From NCBI GenBank assembly GCA_900471485.1, contig UCEU01000011.1:212944-276943 (forward strand): a stretch of 64,000 nucleotides of DNA, given 5' to 3'. Position numbers and translations under genes: made by a program. This document shows positions 26,237 to 33,809 of the stretch, piece after piece. Every line of letters begins with the position of its first letter. The stretch's first letter is position 1. This stretch comes from Hyphomicrobiales bacterium (lineage in GTDB: Bacteria; Pseudomonadota; Alphaproteobacteria; Rhizobiales; Rhizobiaceae). The notes beneath the pieces were generated by a model that saw only the letters and a program-made list of their open reading frames with translations, had not been told where the DNA came from and did not search any database.

Positions 26237-26478
26237 TCCCTTCTTAAGGGAATTGATCGCGGGATCGCCAACGGCGATCCGCGCATCCCCCAGAAACAAG
26301 ATCGCTGTTTCATTTCTCTCTCAGAGAGCCTGTTTTCCGATAAAGTCTCTTATCAACTAATGCCGACAGCGATTTGATTTGGCATCGCTATCAGCGATTC
26401 GCGATCGGCCGAAAATGTTCGCCGATTCTCTGCGTCCTGAAAAAAACCGCGATGAGATGATCTCACCTGCTTGCCTGC
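26237..26478. other. Intergenic region downstream of tRNA-Leu
   Basis: No gene is seen. A GGATCGCC/GGCGATCC stem lies near 26263-26281, and an A-rich stretch next to TGAGAT/ATCTCA near 26440-26466 may end the minus-strand kinase transcript. No integrase remnant or tRNA 3'-end duplication is present within the window. Confidence 0.4.
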
Positions 26479-28200
26479 CTAATGCGACAGAGGCATTCGG
26501 AAGGTGAAGCGAGTCTCCGAATCGCTTGACGTTACGTAAATCTTCCCGCCATGCGCCTTGGCGATTTCCGAGGCGATATAAAGCCCGAGGCCGAGCCCCT
26601 GAACACCAGGTTTCTCCTCGCCGCGCCGGAATGGCAGGAAGAGTTTCGGCACCTGCTCGGCGGGGATCGCCTTGCCGCCGTTGCTGACGGAAAGTTCAAG
26701 TTCGCCCGCCGTCGTTCGTCCCTTGATCTGCACGGGATGTTCTCCCGCGCCGTGGGTGATTGCATTCGAGACGAGATTGGAAAACATTTGCGCCAGCCGC
26801 AGGTGGTCCACCCGTGCACGCCGGTCGAACACGAAGGAGCTTTCAAGGTGCCGGTCCTGGTGCGCCGCGCGAATCTCGTCCACGGCATGCTGCAGGGTCG
26901 CCGCGAGGTCCGCATCTTCCATTTCGAGCGAGATTCCGCTCCCAAGACGGGCGCGGGCGAAATCCATGACGTTGTCGACCAGCGCCTCCATGCGGGAGAT
27001 GCTGGATTTCATCAGCTTGAGAATCAGCGGGCTGCGCTCCGTCCAGCCCTCCTTCAACAGCCGTGTTGTGCCGGCATCGACGGCCGCAAGGGGATTGCGC
27101 AGATCATGCCCGAGAACGGCGATGAACTGTTCGCGCAGTTCCGCCAGTTCGCGCTCCTGCTCCAGCGACGCCTGCGTTGCCTCCAGCCGCTCTCCGGCGC
27201 CGAGATGATGCGCGATCAATTCGGCGAACAGGCGGAAGGTCCCGATCACCTGCGGATTGTTGATCTTGGCCGGGTTGGCGTCGATGGCGCAGAGCGTGCC
27301 CCAGAACGTCCCGTTGGCGAGGATGATCGGAACGGAGATATAGCTGCGCAGGCCATATGTGCGGGGCGTGTGATGATCGCGGTATAGAGGGTCCACCACC
27401 GCATCGTCGAAGACGATCGCCTGCCGGTGGTCGCGGATCTCGTTGCAGAGCGTGCTCTCGATCGGCAACTCGTCGCCGGGCTTCAGGCCGAATCCGACAT
27501 GATCGAGCGACTGGCAGGTGATCCAGCGTGTTTCCGTTACCCGCGCGACGGCGGCGAAGCCCATGCCGGTGGTGCGAAGCACGACGTCTAGAATGGTCGG
27601 CACGGCGGCAATGCCGGCGATTGCTTCGATGTCTCTCGCGAAGTCCGATGGTGAAGAGCTGTTGGAGGTACCCGGCCGGGTGAAATCGTTGGACAGCGAG
27701 GCGATGAAGCCGATGGTCTCGACCGCGGTGGTGGCTGCTTCCGCCAGCGCCTCCAGTGTCTCGACCTCCCATTGCGTCGGCTCGTAGGACTGCGACCAGT
27801 AGGCGCCGATGGCACCCACGGGGTCGTGCACCCGAACCGGCGCCATCGCCACCGCGCGCACGAAGGTCCCAGCATAGAGTTCGTAGGGAATGCGGTCGTC
27901 GATCGCGATATCGGGCACGACGACCGTCTGCCTGTTCATCATCGCCCAGCCGGAAATGCACGCCGCGGCCGGAAACTTCTGGCCCTTCCAGAGCGGTCCG
28001 ATCGCATCCTCTTCCACGTAGTGGCAGAGATCGCCCTCCTTGCGGATGATGGAGATTCCCTCGCATCCGATCAGGCTGCGCGCGGTCGTGCGGATGGTCT
28101 CGATGACCTCGTCCATCGAGCGAGCGCGTGCAATAAGCGCCGTTGCCCGCGTGAGGCTTGCAAGCGGTGTGGGACGGCCCGAAGTCTGATCCAACGACAT
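26479..28200 (-). CDS. Sensor histidine kinase with two GAF domains
   Basis: The 573-residue cytosolic kinase has GAF1 (about residues 20-165), GAF2 (about 200-335), a HisKA dimerisation domain with His365 in VLGHDLRNPL, and an ATPase domain (about 460-570; N-box NLVSNAITHG, G2-box GLGLGLYIASEI). The usual DxG of the G1 box reads SNGGKAI. No membrane helices and no receiver domain, and no response regulator gene is adjacent. It lies behind the Fnr-type regulator at the edge of the arginine island, so a role there is inferred. ATG at 28200 preferred over 28260. Confidence 0.85.
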   Translation of the reverse strand: MSLDQTSGRPTPLASLTRATALIARARSMDEVIETIRTTARSLIGCEGISIIRKEGDLCHYVEEDAIGPLWKGQKFPAAACISGWAMMNRQTVVVPDIAIDDRIPYELYAGTFVRAVAMAPVRVHDPVGAIGAYWSQSYEPTQWEVETLEALAEAATTAVETIGFIASLSNDFTRPGTSNSSSPSDFARDIEAIAGIAAVPTILDVVLRTTGMGFAAVARVTETRWITCQSLDHVGFGLKPGDELPIESTLCNEIRDHRQAIVFDDAVVDPLYRDHHTPRTYGLRSYISVPIILANGTFWGTLCAIDANPAKINNPQVIGTFRLFAELIAHHLGAGERLEATQASLEQERELAELREQFIAVLGHDLRNPLAAVDAGTTRLLKEGWTERSPLILKLMKSSISRMEALVDNVMDFARARLGSGISLEMEDADLAATLQHAVDEIRAAHQDRHLESSFVFDRRARVDHLRLAQMFSNLVSNAITHGAGEHPVQIKGRTTAGELELSVSNGGKAIPAEQVPKLFLPFRRGEEKPGVQGLGLGLYIASEIAKAHGGKIYVTSSDSETRFTFRMPLSH

Positions 28201-28322
28201 GGTCGCCCTATCTGCCAGGAACGATGGCCTTCGCGTTTCAGGGTCCCCACCTTCGCACATAGGCCTGTAAAATCAAGGCAGAACATGGTCATGCAACGGA
28301 CGGTGCGCTTCGGCGCATAGCG

Positions 28323-28967
28323 TCAGTCGATCAGCGCCTTGAGCTTCTCGCGGCTCAGGATCCGGATGATCCGGTGCGAGCGCCCCTCCATCCTGATGGC
28401 ACGGAGATCGGCGAGCTTGGTGAATGAACGCGCGACCGATTCGACGGCTAGACCGAGATAATCGGCCACATCGCGGCGCGACATGAAGAGTTCGTATTCC
28501 GGCCCGCCGAAGTGCTCCGCCATCTCCAGAACGAACCAGGCGACGCGGCCGATCGCGCTTTGGCACACCAGTGCCAGCTGCCGCTCGCGTGCCGTCGCCA
28601 GGTTTTCCATCGCAAGGCTGAGCAGGTTGACGGGAAGGACTGTCGGGTCGGCAACCGGAAATCGCGCCAGGTGACTTTCGCAGATCGCCTCCGCGAAATC
28701 GTCATGGCTTCCATTCGCCTGCAGGCCGAACCAATCGCCGGGCGAGTGAAAGGACAGAATATAGCGCCGGCCATCGGGCAGGATGCGATAGATCCGCACC
28801 GCGCCGTCATTCACCCGATAGATCGACGACGCCTGCTCGCCTTGCCGGTAGATGAGTTGCCCGCCTTCGAACGACAGGAGCCGCTGCACCGGAGTTCCCA
28901 GCCGGCCGATCTCGGCCGATCCGATCGGTCTGGATCCAGTTGTCGCGACATTGTTCGCAATGGTCAT
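28323..28967 (-). CDS. Crp/Fnr-family regulator, FixK-like
   Basis: The 214-residue protein has a cyclic-nucleotide-binding fold (about residues 25-145; YRQGEQASSIYRVNDGAVRIYRIL) and a C-terminal winged HTH (about 155-210) whose recognition helix reads SRRDVADYLGLAVESVARSFTKL. The E-SVAR residues are those that contact TTGAT half-sites in Fnr and FixK. It lacks the N-terminal cysteine cluster of oxygen-sensing Fnr, so it is more like FixK and may be regulated transcriptionally. It lies at the distal end of the decarboxylase operon and is the best candidate to read the box at 36153-36166. Confidence 0.85.
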   Translation of the reverse strand: MTIANNVATTGSRPIGSAEIGRLGTPVQRLLSFEGGQLIYRQGEQASSIYRVNDGAVRIYRILPDGRRYILSFHSPGDWFGLQANGSHDDFAEAICESHLARFPVADPTVLPVNLLSLAMENLATARERQLALVCQSAIGRVAWFVLEMAEHFGGPEYELFMSRRDVADYLGLAVESVARSFTKLADLRAIRMEGRSHRIIRILSREKLKALID

Positions 28968-29030
28968 GGTCAGCCCTCCATCGAAGGAGAAGCTACGTCT
29001 TCACAAGGAGCCGGAAAATTCGCAACGACC

Positions 29031-29046
29031 CCTACGTGTTCCTACG
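29031..29046. promoter_or_regulatory. Direct repeat CCTACG x2, 10-bp spacing
   Basis: CCTACG at 29031 and 29041, one helical turn apart, lie 65-80 bp upstream of the FixK-like gene's ATG. Direct repeats at one-turn spacing are typical of response-regulator sites. Identity of the binding protein unknown. Confidence 0.4.
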
Positions 29047-29131
29047 AGGTTTTCTTCGCGTATCGGTCGAGGGGCGGTGCCGCGACCTCACGCCCGCCCC
29101 CCGCCTACGGAAAACCTGTCGGAGCGCCCGG

Positions 29132-30049
29132 CTATTCCGGCAGCGCGGTCTGCCGGAAGAAGGTCACGACCGGCTCGTCCGGCGGGCCGAACCACGTGGT
29201 GAACAGTGCAGGAAAATCGGGAGATGCATAGGTCTGGCTGAGCGCCCGGTCGACGGAGAGCCTGAAGTCCTCGTCGCCGCGCGCAAGCTCCAATCCCAGC
29301 GGCTCATAGGTGAAATGCCGTCTCAGCACAACGAGATTGCCGGCGTCGCTGCTACGCGCGACCGCGTCCATCAACAGTGGCATTTCACCGAACAGCGCCG
29401 GCGAACTGCCGTCCAGTATGCGGTCGATTCCCGCTTTGTAGCTTTCCACGGCGACCGACGAGGCCGCCAGCTGGAAGGTCTTGATCTTGTCGGCCAGCCA
29501 GTGCTCGCTGGTCGTCCCGGCGATCGAGAGGAAGGTCTTGTGCTCGAGAATGGTGCGCGCCGGGGAGCCACGCCAGACCGGACGGCTCGATGGCTCGCCA
29601 TAGGCCAGCACTTCCGTCAGCGCGATCGGCGCGTTCTTGCTGACGACAACGCCGGTGCCGCTCGGAAAGATCGGCAGCGAGAAGGAAACGTCCTGCCGCC
29701 GCGTCAGCGTCACCGGCTCGGCGCCGCAGAGAATATCCACTGCACCGCTCTTGACGGCTCCTGCCTTCGCATCACCCTCCAGCGGGACCCATTCGATCTT
29801 CAGGTCAGCGATCTGCGCCTCAGACTTGATGCTGTCGGCGATCTTGTTGCAGAGCGCGACGGCATAGCCATCCGGCGCTCCCTGCTCGTTCTTGAACGAG
29901 AAAGGCCTGGCATCCGGCTCATAGCCGAGCTTCAGCGTGTTTGAGGAGCGGACGCGGTCGAGCGTCTGCGCTCCGGCCTCCGCCGAGAAGACGACACCCG
30001 CGCAGAGGGCTGCAACCAACGTCACCAGGCGATTTGCGTTGTACGACAT
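29132..30049 (-). CDS. Periplasmic amino acid-binding protein (SBP family 3)
   Basis: The 305-residue precursor has a signal peptide (cleaved near AEAGAQ) and the SBP_bac_3 fold: LKLGYEPDARPFSF, DGYAVALCNKIAD, KIEWVPLE, DILCGAEPVTLTRRQDVSFSLP. Such proteins bind polar amino acids for ABC uptake. No permease or ATPase gene is nearby. It starts 15 bp after the antiporter gene and appears to be the last gene of that operon. It may work with a transporter elsewhere or act as a sensor. Confidence 0.85.
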   Translation of the reverse strand: MSYNANRLVTLVAALCAGVVFSAEAGAQTLDRVRSSNTLKLGYEPDARPFSFKNEQGAPDGYAVALCNKIADSIKSEAQIADLKIEWVPLEGDAKAGAVKSGAVDILCGAEPVTLTRRQDVSFSLPIFPSGTGVVVSKNAPIALTEVLAYGEPSSRPVWRGSPARTILEHKTFLSIAGTTSEHWLADKIKTFQLAASSVAVESYKAGIDRILDGSSPALFGEMPLLMDAVARSSDAGNLVVLRRHFTYEPLGLELARGDEDFRLSVDRALSQTYASPDFPALFTTWFGPPDEPVVTFFRQTALPE

Positions 30050-30064
30050 GGATGATCCCTCCCC

Positions 30065-31423
30065 TTACTCGGCCGGCACGCGGTTGAGACCGCTGGCGAA
30101 ACGCGGTGCGATCCGCCCGTAGATGATGAAGCTGATCCCGAGCACCAGCATGCCGCCCAGCACCGCGTCCTTGCCGGAGGCATAGATCGCATAAACGCTG
30201 TAGAGCATGCCGATGGTGGCGATCGCGGCATTGAGCCGATACTTCGCCTGCGGCACGCCGGCCTTCTTCATGATCACGAACAGCGCCGACAGCGCGATGA
30301 TATAAGGCAAGACATTGGTCACCACGGCGAGGTTGACCAGCGCCGAAAACTGCTCGCTGAGCGTCGGCGAAATCGTCATCAACGCCAGCAGCGTCTGCAC
30401 CACGCCGAGGATGATCATGCCCTGCACCGGCGCCCCAAGCTCGTTGACGCGTGAGAAGACCGCCGGGAACATTCGCTCCTGCGCGGCACTGCGCGCCGTC
30501 TGCGCAATGGTGAACTGCCAGCCGAGCAGCGAGCCCAGGCAGGCGAGCACAGCCAGCGCCATGATGATCGAGCCGATCGTCGGATTGAACATGGTGGCAT
30601 AGGCGAGCGCGAACGGCCCGGTGGAGGCTGCCAGATCGGCGTTCGGCACGATGCCCTGAATGACCGTCGTCGACAGGATGTAGATGACGGCGGCGCCGAG
30701 CGTCCCGAACATGCAGGCGAGCGGCACGTCACGCTTGGGGTTTTCGACCGCATCGGAATTCTGCGCCGCCGATTCCATGCCGAGGAAGGCCCAGAGCGTC
30801 AGCGAGATGCTCGACCCCATCCCCTGCGCGAGGCTGAGCCCCTTCGGGTTCCAGGCCGCGCCGAAGGTGGTCGAGCTGAACCAGAACCAGCCGATGATCG
30901 ACAGCAGCCCGACAGGGATGATGACACCCCAGACGGTGATCGAGCCGATCCGCCCGGTGATGCGCGGACCGCCGAAATTGGCGGCGGTGGTGAGCCAGAG
31001 GAGAACGATCAGCGCCACGCACGTCATCACGGGCGTCGAGGTCAGCACCGGGAAGAACCCGGCGAGATAGCCGACGGCCGAGATGCCGATCGCGACGTTG
31101 CCGATCGCCAGCGACAGGAAATAGAGGAAGAAAACAAGGAAGTAGCCGTCTTTGCCATAGGCGTCCTCGGCATAGGCCGACATGCCGCCGGGCCGCTGGT
31201 TGAACAGGCCGGCCTGCGCGAAGCCGTAGGCGATCGCCATCGAGCCTAGTGCGGTGACGAGCCAGGACAGAAGCGAGATAGCGCCCACCTGCGCCATGTT
31301 GGCCGGCAGCATGATGATACCGGAGCCCATCATGTTGACGGCAACGATGAAGGTCAGCTGCACCAGATTCATCTTCTTCTTCGCGGTCGTCTCGCTGACG
31401 ACATGCAAGGTATTGTCGGTCAT
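30065..31423 (-). CDS. potE: Putrescine/ornithine antiporter, PotE-like
   Basis: The 452-residue APC-family transporter has about twelve membrane helices and strong resemblance to E. coli PotE. The shared stretches include VNMMGSGIIMLP near the N-terminus, TANFGG-RITG, SSITVWGVIIP and GWFWFS. Later shared stretches are LTLWAFLGMESA, ENPKRDVP, SLLGWQFTIAQ and NLAVVTNVLPYI. PotE exchanges cytosolic putrescine for external ornithine. It lies 20 bp after the SpeF-type decarboxylase gene, the same speF-potE partnership seen in enterobacteria. Operon position supports ornithine specificity. Confidence 0.92.
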   Translation of the reverse strand: MTDNTLHVVSETTAKKKMNLVQLTFIVAVNMMGSGIIMLPANMAQVGAISLLSWLVTALGSMAIAYGFAQAGLFNQRPGGMSAYAEDAYGKDGYFLVFFLYFLSLAIGNVAIGISAVGYLAGFFPVLTSTPVMTCVALIVLLWLTTAANFGGPRITGRIGSITVWGVIIPVGLLSIIGWFWFSSTTFGAAWNPKGLSLAQGMGSSISLTLWAFLGMESAAQNSDAVENPKRDVPLACMFGTLGAAVIYILSTTVIQGIVPNADLAASTGPFALAYATMFNPTIGSIIMALAVLACLGSLLGWQFTIAQTARSAAQERMFPAVFSRVNELGAPVQGMIILGVVQTLLALMTISPTLSEQFSALVNLAVVTNVLPYIIALSALFVIMKKAGVPQAKYRLNAAIATIGMLYSVYAIYASGKDAVLGGMLVLGISFIIYGRIAPRFASGLNRVPAE

Positions 31424-31443
31424 GATGGCACCTTCCCCTCCGG

Positions 31444-33807
31444 CTATTCGCGCACGACGTAGGTATGGAACTTGATGCGGCCTTCGACCCGTTCCTGGAA
31501 CACGCCCTGGACCTCGTAGTTGAAGCCCGGGAAGCGATTGAAGGATTCTTCGAAGGCAAGGAAATAGTCGCGCATTGGCCGCGCGCGGTCGTCCCAGCGC
31601 TCGCCCGGCACGATGACGCCGATACCCGGCGGATAGATCAGCGCCAGCGTCGCCGAGATGCGGCCGGCCGCCTCGGTCAGAGGCACGTAGTCGACATTGT
31701 TGGTCACCAGCGCCTCGTAGGCCTGCTTCGAATGGATCGCCGGCTCCGGGAAACTCTCGGACCGGAAGCAGAGGCGCTGCAATTCCTTCACGCCCGCCTC
31801 ACGGTAGAAGGAATGCATTTCCTGGCAGACCTGCCGGACCGTGTAGCCCTGGTAGCGCTCGCGATTGGCGGCAAATACCGTCGGCAGCACTTCCTGCAGC
31901 GGCGCGTCACGGTCCCAAAGGTTCTTGAACTTCACCAGCTTGGCGACCAGCGTGTTGAGCTTGCTCTCGTCTTCGGCCGGCGTCAGCAGGAAGAGCAGGC
32001 TGTTCAGGTCGCACTTTTCCGGCACCACGCGCTGCTCGCGCAGATAGTTGGCGACGACGGTCGCCGGAATGCCGAAATCGCGATACTCGCCGGTCTTGCG
32101 GTCGATGCCGGGTGTCAGCAGCGCCAGCTTGTTCGGATCGACCATCGTGTAGCCCGGCGCATAGCCGCAATAACCGTGCCATTTCGCCTGCGGATCGAAG
32201 CGCCAGCACTGCTGCTCGCGTTTCAGCACCTTGGTCGGGATATCCTCCCACCTGGCATCGGCGATATCGCCAGTATGCTTCGATCCCGTGACCGAAACCT
32301 TGTCCGGCACGAAGGGATCGAAGAACCATTGCTCCTCGGTCGCCGCCGCCTTCGTCTCGTAGTGCTCGACGAACCCGCGCAGCTTCTTGCGCACCTCGAT
32401 CCCGAGCTCGATGCAGCGATCCCAAAGCATCTCGCCTGCCTTGCCTTCATGCACCTTGGCATTGACGTCGAGCGAAGCGAACAGCGGGTAGAAGGGCGAT
32501 GTCGAGACATGCATCAGCAGGGATTCGTTGAACCGCTTGTGTTCGATGAACCGCCGCTGGCCGTTGATATGTTCGTCGCGCTTGTGGATCTGCGAGGCCT
32601 GCGAGAAGCCAGCGCCCTGCTTGTGCACCGACTGGGTGGAGAACAGGCCGGGCATGTCGGGCGGCAGGTCCTTCAGCCGCATCGGGCTGTGGCCCTCGAA
32701 CAGCGGATGGAAGGCATTGTAGCCGATCCAGGCCTCGTCCCAGAGAACATAGTCGCAGAGATGGCCGATCTTCTCCATGACCTGGCGGACATTGTAGATG
32801 GTGCCGTCATAGGTGGCGAGCTGGATGCAGGCGAGCCGGAACGGGCGCTCGGCCTTGGCACGGCTCTTGTCCGTCACCAGCGGGTGCGCCTCGATCTGCT
32901 TGCGCAGCCAGGCCTCGTCCCAGGCCGCCCAGTCTACCGCGCCGATCATGCCGAAGGCGTTGCGGGCCGTCGGCAGGAAGATCGGAATGGCGCCAGCCTG
33001 CACCAGCGCACCCTGATGCAGGGACTTGTGGTTGTTGCGGTCGAAGAGGACGAGGTCGCCGGCCCGCAGCACCGCGTTGGTGACCACCTTGTTGGAGGTG
33101 CTTGTGCCGTTCAGGATGAAATAGGTCCGATCGGCGCCGAATATCCGCGCCGCCTGCTTCTGCGCCTCGGCCGCCGTTCCCTCGTGGATCAGTAGGTCGC
33201 CGAGATCGACGTCGGCATTGCAGAGGTCGTTGCGAAAAATGCTTTCGCCGAAATACTTGAAGAACAGCTGGCCGGCCGGAGACTTGCGATAGAACTGTCC
33301 GCCCTGGTGGCCGGGGCAGTCAAACGCGATGTTCGCCTCGCCGTCATAGGCCATCATGCCGCCGAAGAAGGGCGGCAGCAGCGACTTGCCGTAGTTGATT
33401 AGGCTGGAGACAATCTGCTTGGCGTAGAAAACGGGCGTCTGCTGGCCGAGATAGACGAAGCCATCCACCTCCCCCACGCCTTCGACGACATCGAGATCCG
33501 CGACCCCCAACGCATCGGCCAGAGCCCAGATCGGCGTGCGGAAACCGATATCCCTGACGGAGCGCAAAAACGTCCGCGCATCGTCCAGCCTTCCGCCCTC
33601 GACCGATCCGATATAGGCCCCGACCGAGGCGTCCTCGGACACGTCGGCCGAATAGTCGTCACGGATCTCCACCTCGAAGCCGTCGGCCGCAATCTGCGCC
33701 AAGAGTTCCTGCACCTGGCTGTTGCCACGATCGACGATCGCCACGACCTTCAGCATCTTGTGGAAGGGAATGGCAACGGTCGGCGATTTCACGTCGCGCG
33801 GGATCAT
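31444..33807 (-). CDS. speF: Ornithine decarboxylase, SpeF-type
   Basis: PLP-dependent fold-I decarboxylase that converts ornithine to putrescine and CO2, consuming a proton. The 787-residue protein has an N-terminal wing domain (about residues 1-125). The core contains FDCPGHQGG, RNDLCNADVDLGDLLIHEG, NGTSTSNK, the cofactor-side Asp357 in WDEAWIGY and the PLP lysine K396 in SVHK. The C-terminal domain carries VPEKCDLNSLLFLLTPAED. All are highly similar to E. coli SpeF. Start 2 bp after the upstream decarboxylase stop, so translationally coupled. Longer than SpeF by about 60-70 residues, mostly at the N-terminus. Confidence 0.92.
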   Translation of the reverse strand: MIPRDVKSPTVAIPFHKMLKVVAIVDRGNSQVQELLAQIAADGFEVEIRDDYSADVSEDASVGAYIGSVEGGRLDDARTFLRSVRDIGFRTPIWALADALGVADLDVVEGVGEVDGFVYLGQQTPVFYAKQIVSSLINYGKSLLPPFFGGMMAYDGEANIAFDCPGHQGGQFYRKSPAGQLFFKYFGESIFRNDLCNADVDLGDLLIHEGTAAEAQKQAARIFGADRTYFILNGTSTSNKVVTNAVLRAGDLVLFDRNNHKSLHQGALVQAGAIPIFLPTARNAFGMIGAVDWAAWDEAWLRKQIEAHPLVTDKSRAKAERPFRLACIQLATYDGTIYNVRQVMEKIGHLCDYVLWDEAWIGYNAFHPLFEGHSPMRLKDLPPDMPGLFSTQSVHKQGAGFSQASQIHKRDEHINGQRRFIEHKRFNESLLMHVSTSPFYPLFASLDVNAKVHEGKAGEMLWDRCIELGIEVRKKLRGFVEHYETKAAATEEQWFFDPFVPDKVSVTGSKHTGDIADARWEDIPTKVLKREQQCWRFDPQAKWHGYCGYAPGYTMVDPNKLALLTPGIDRKTGEYRDFGIPATVVANYLREQRVVPEKCDLNSLLFLLTPAEDESKLNTLVAKLVKFKNLWDRDAPLQEVLPTVFAANRERYQGYTVRQVCQEMHSFYREAGVKELQRLCFRSESFPEPAIHSKQAYEALVTNNVDYVPLTEAAGRISATLALIYPPGIGVIVPGERWDDRARPMRDYFLAFEESFNRFPGFNYEVQGVFQERVEGRIKFHTYVVRE

Positions 33808-33809
33808 CG

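Noticed and set aside
26152..26478. tRNA-Leu as an integration site for a mobile element
   Set aside because: No integrase, no duplicated 3' tRNA end and no compositional break next to it in this window.
31465..33195. 576-codon plus-strand frame opposite speF
   Set aside because: Antisense shadow of the SpeF-like gene.
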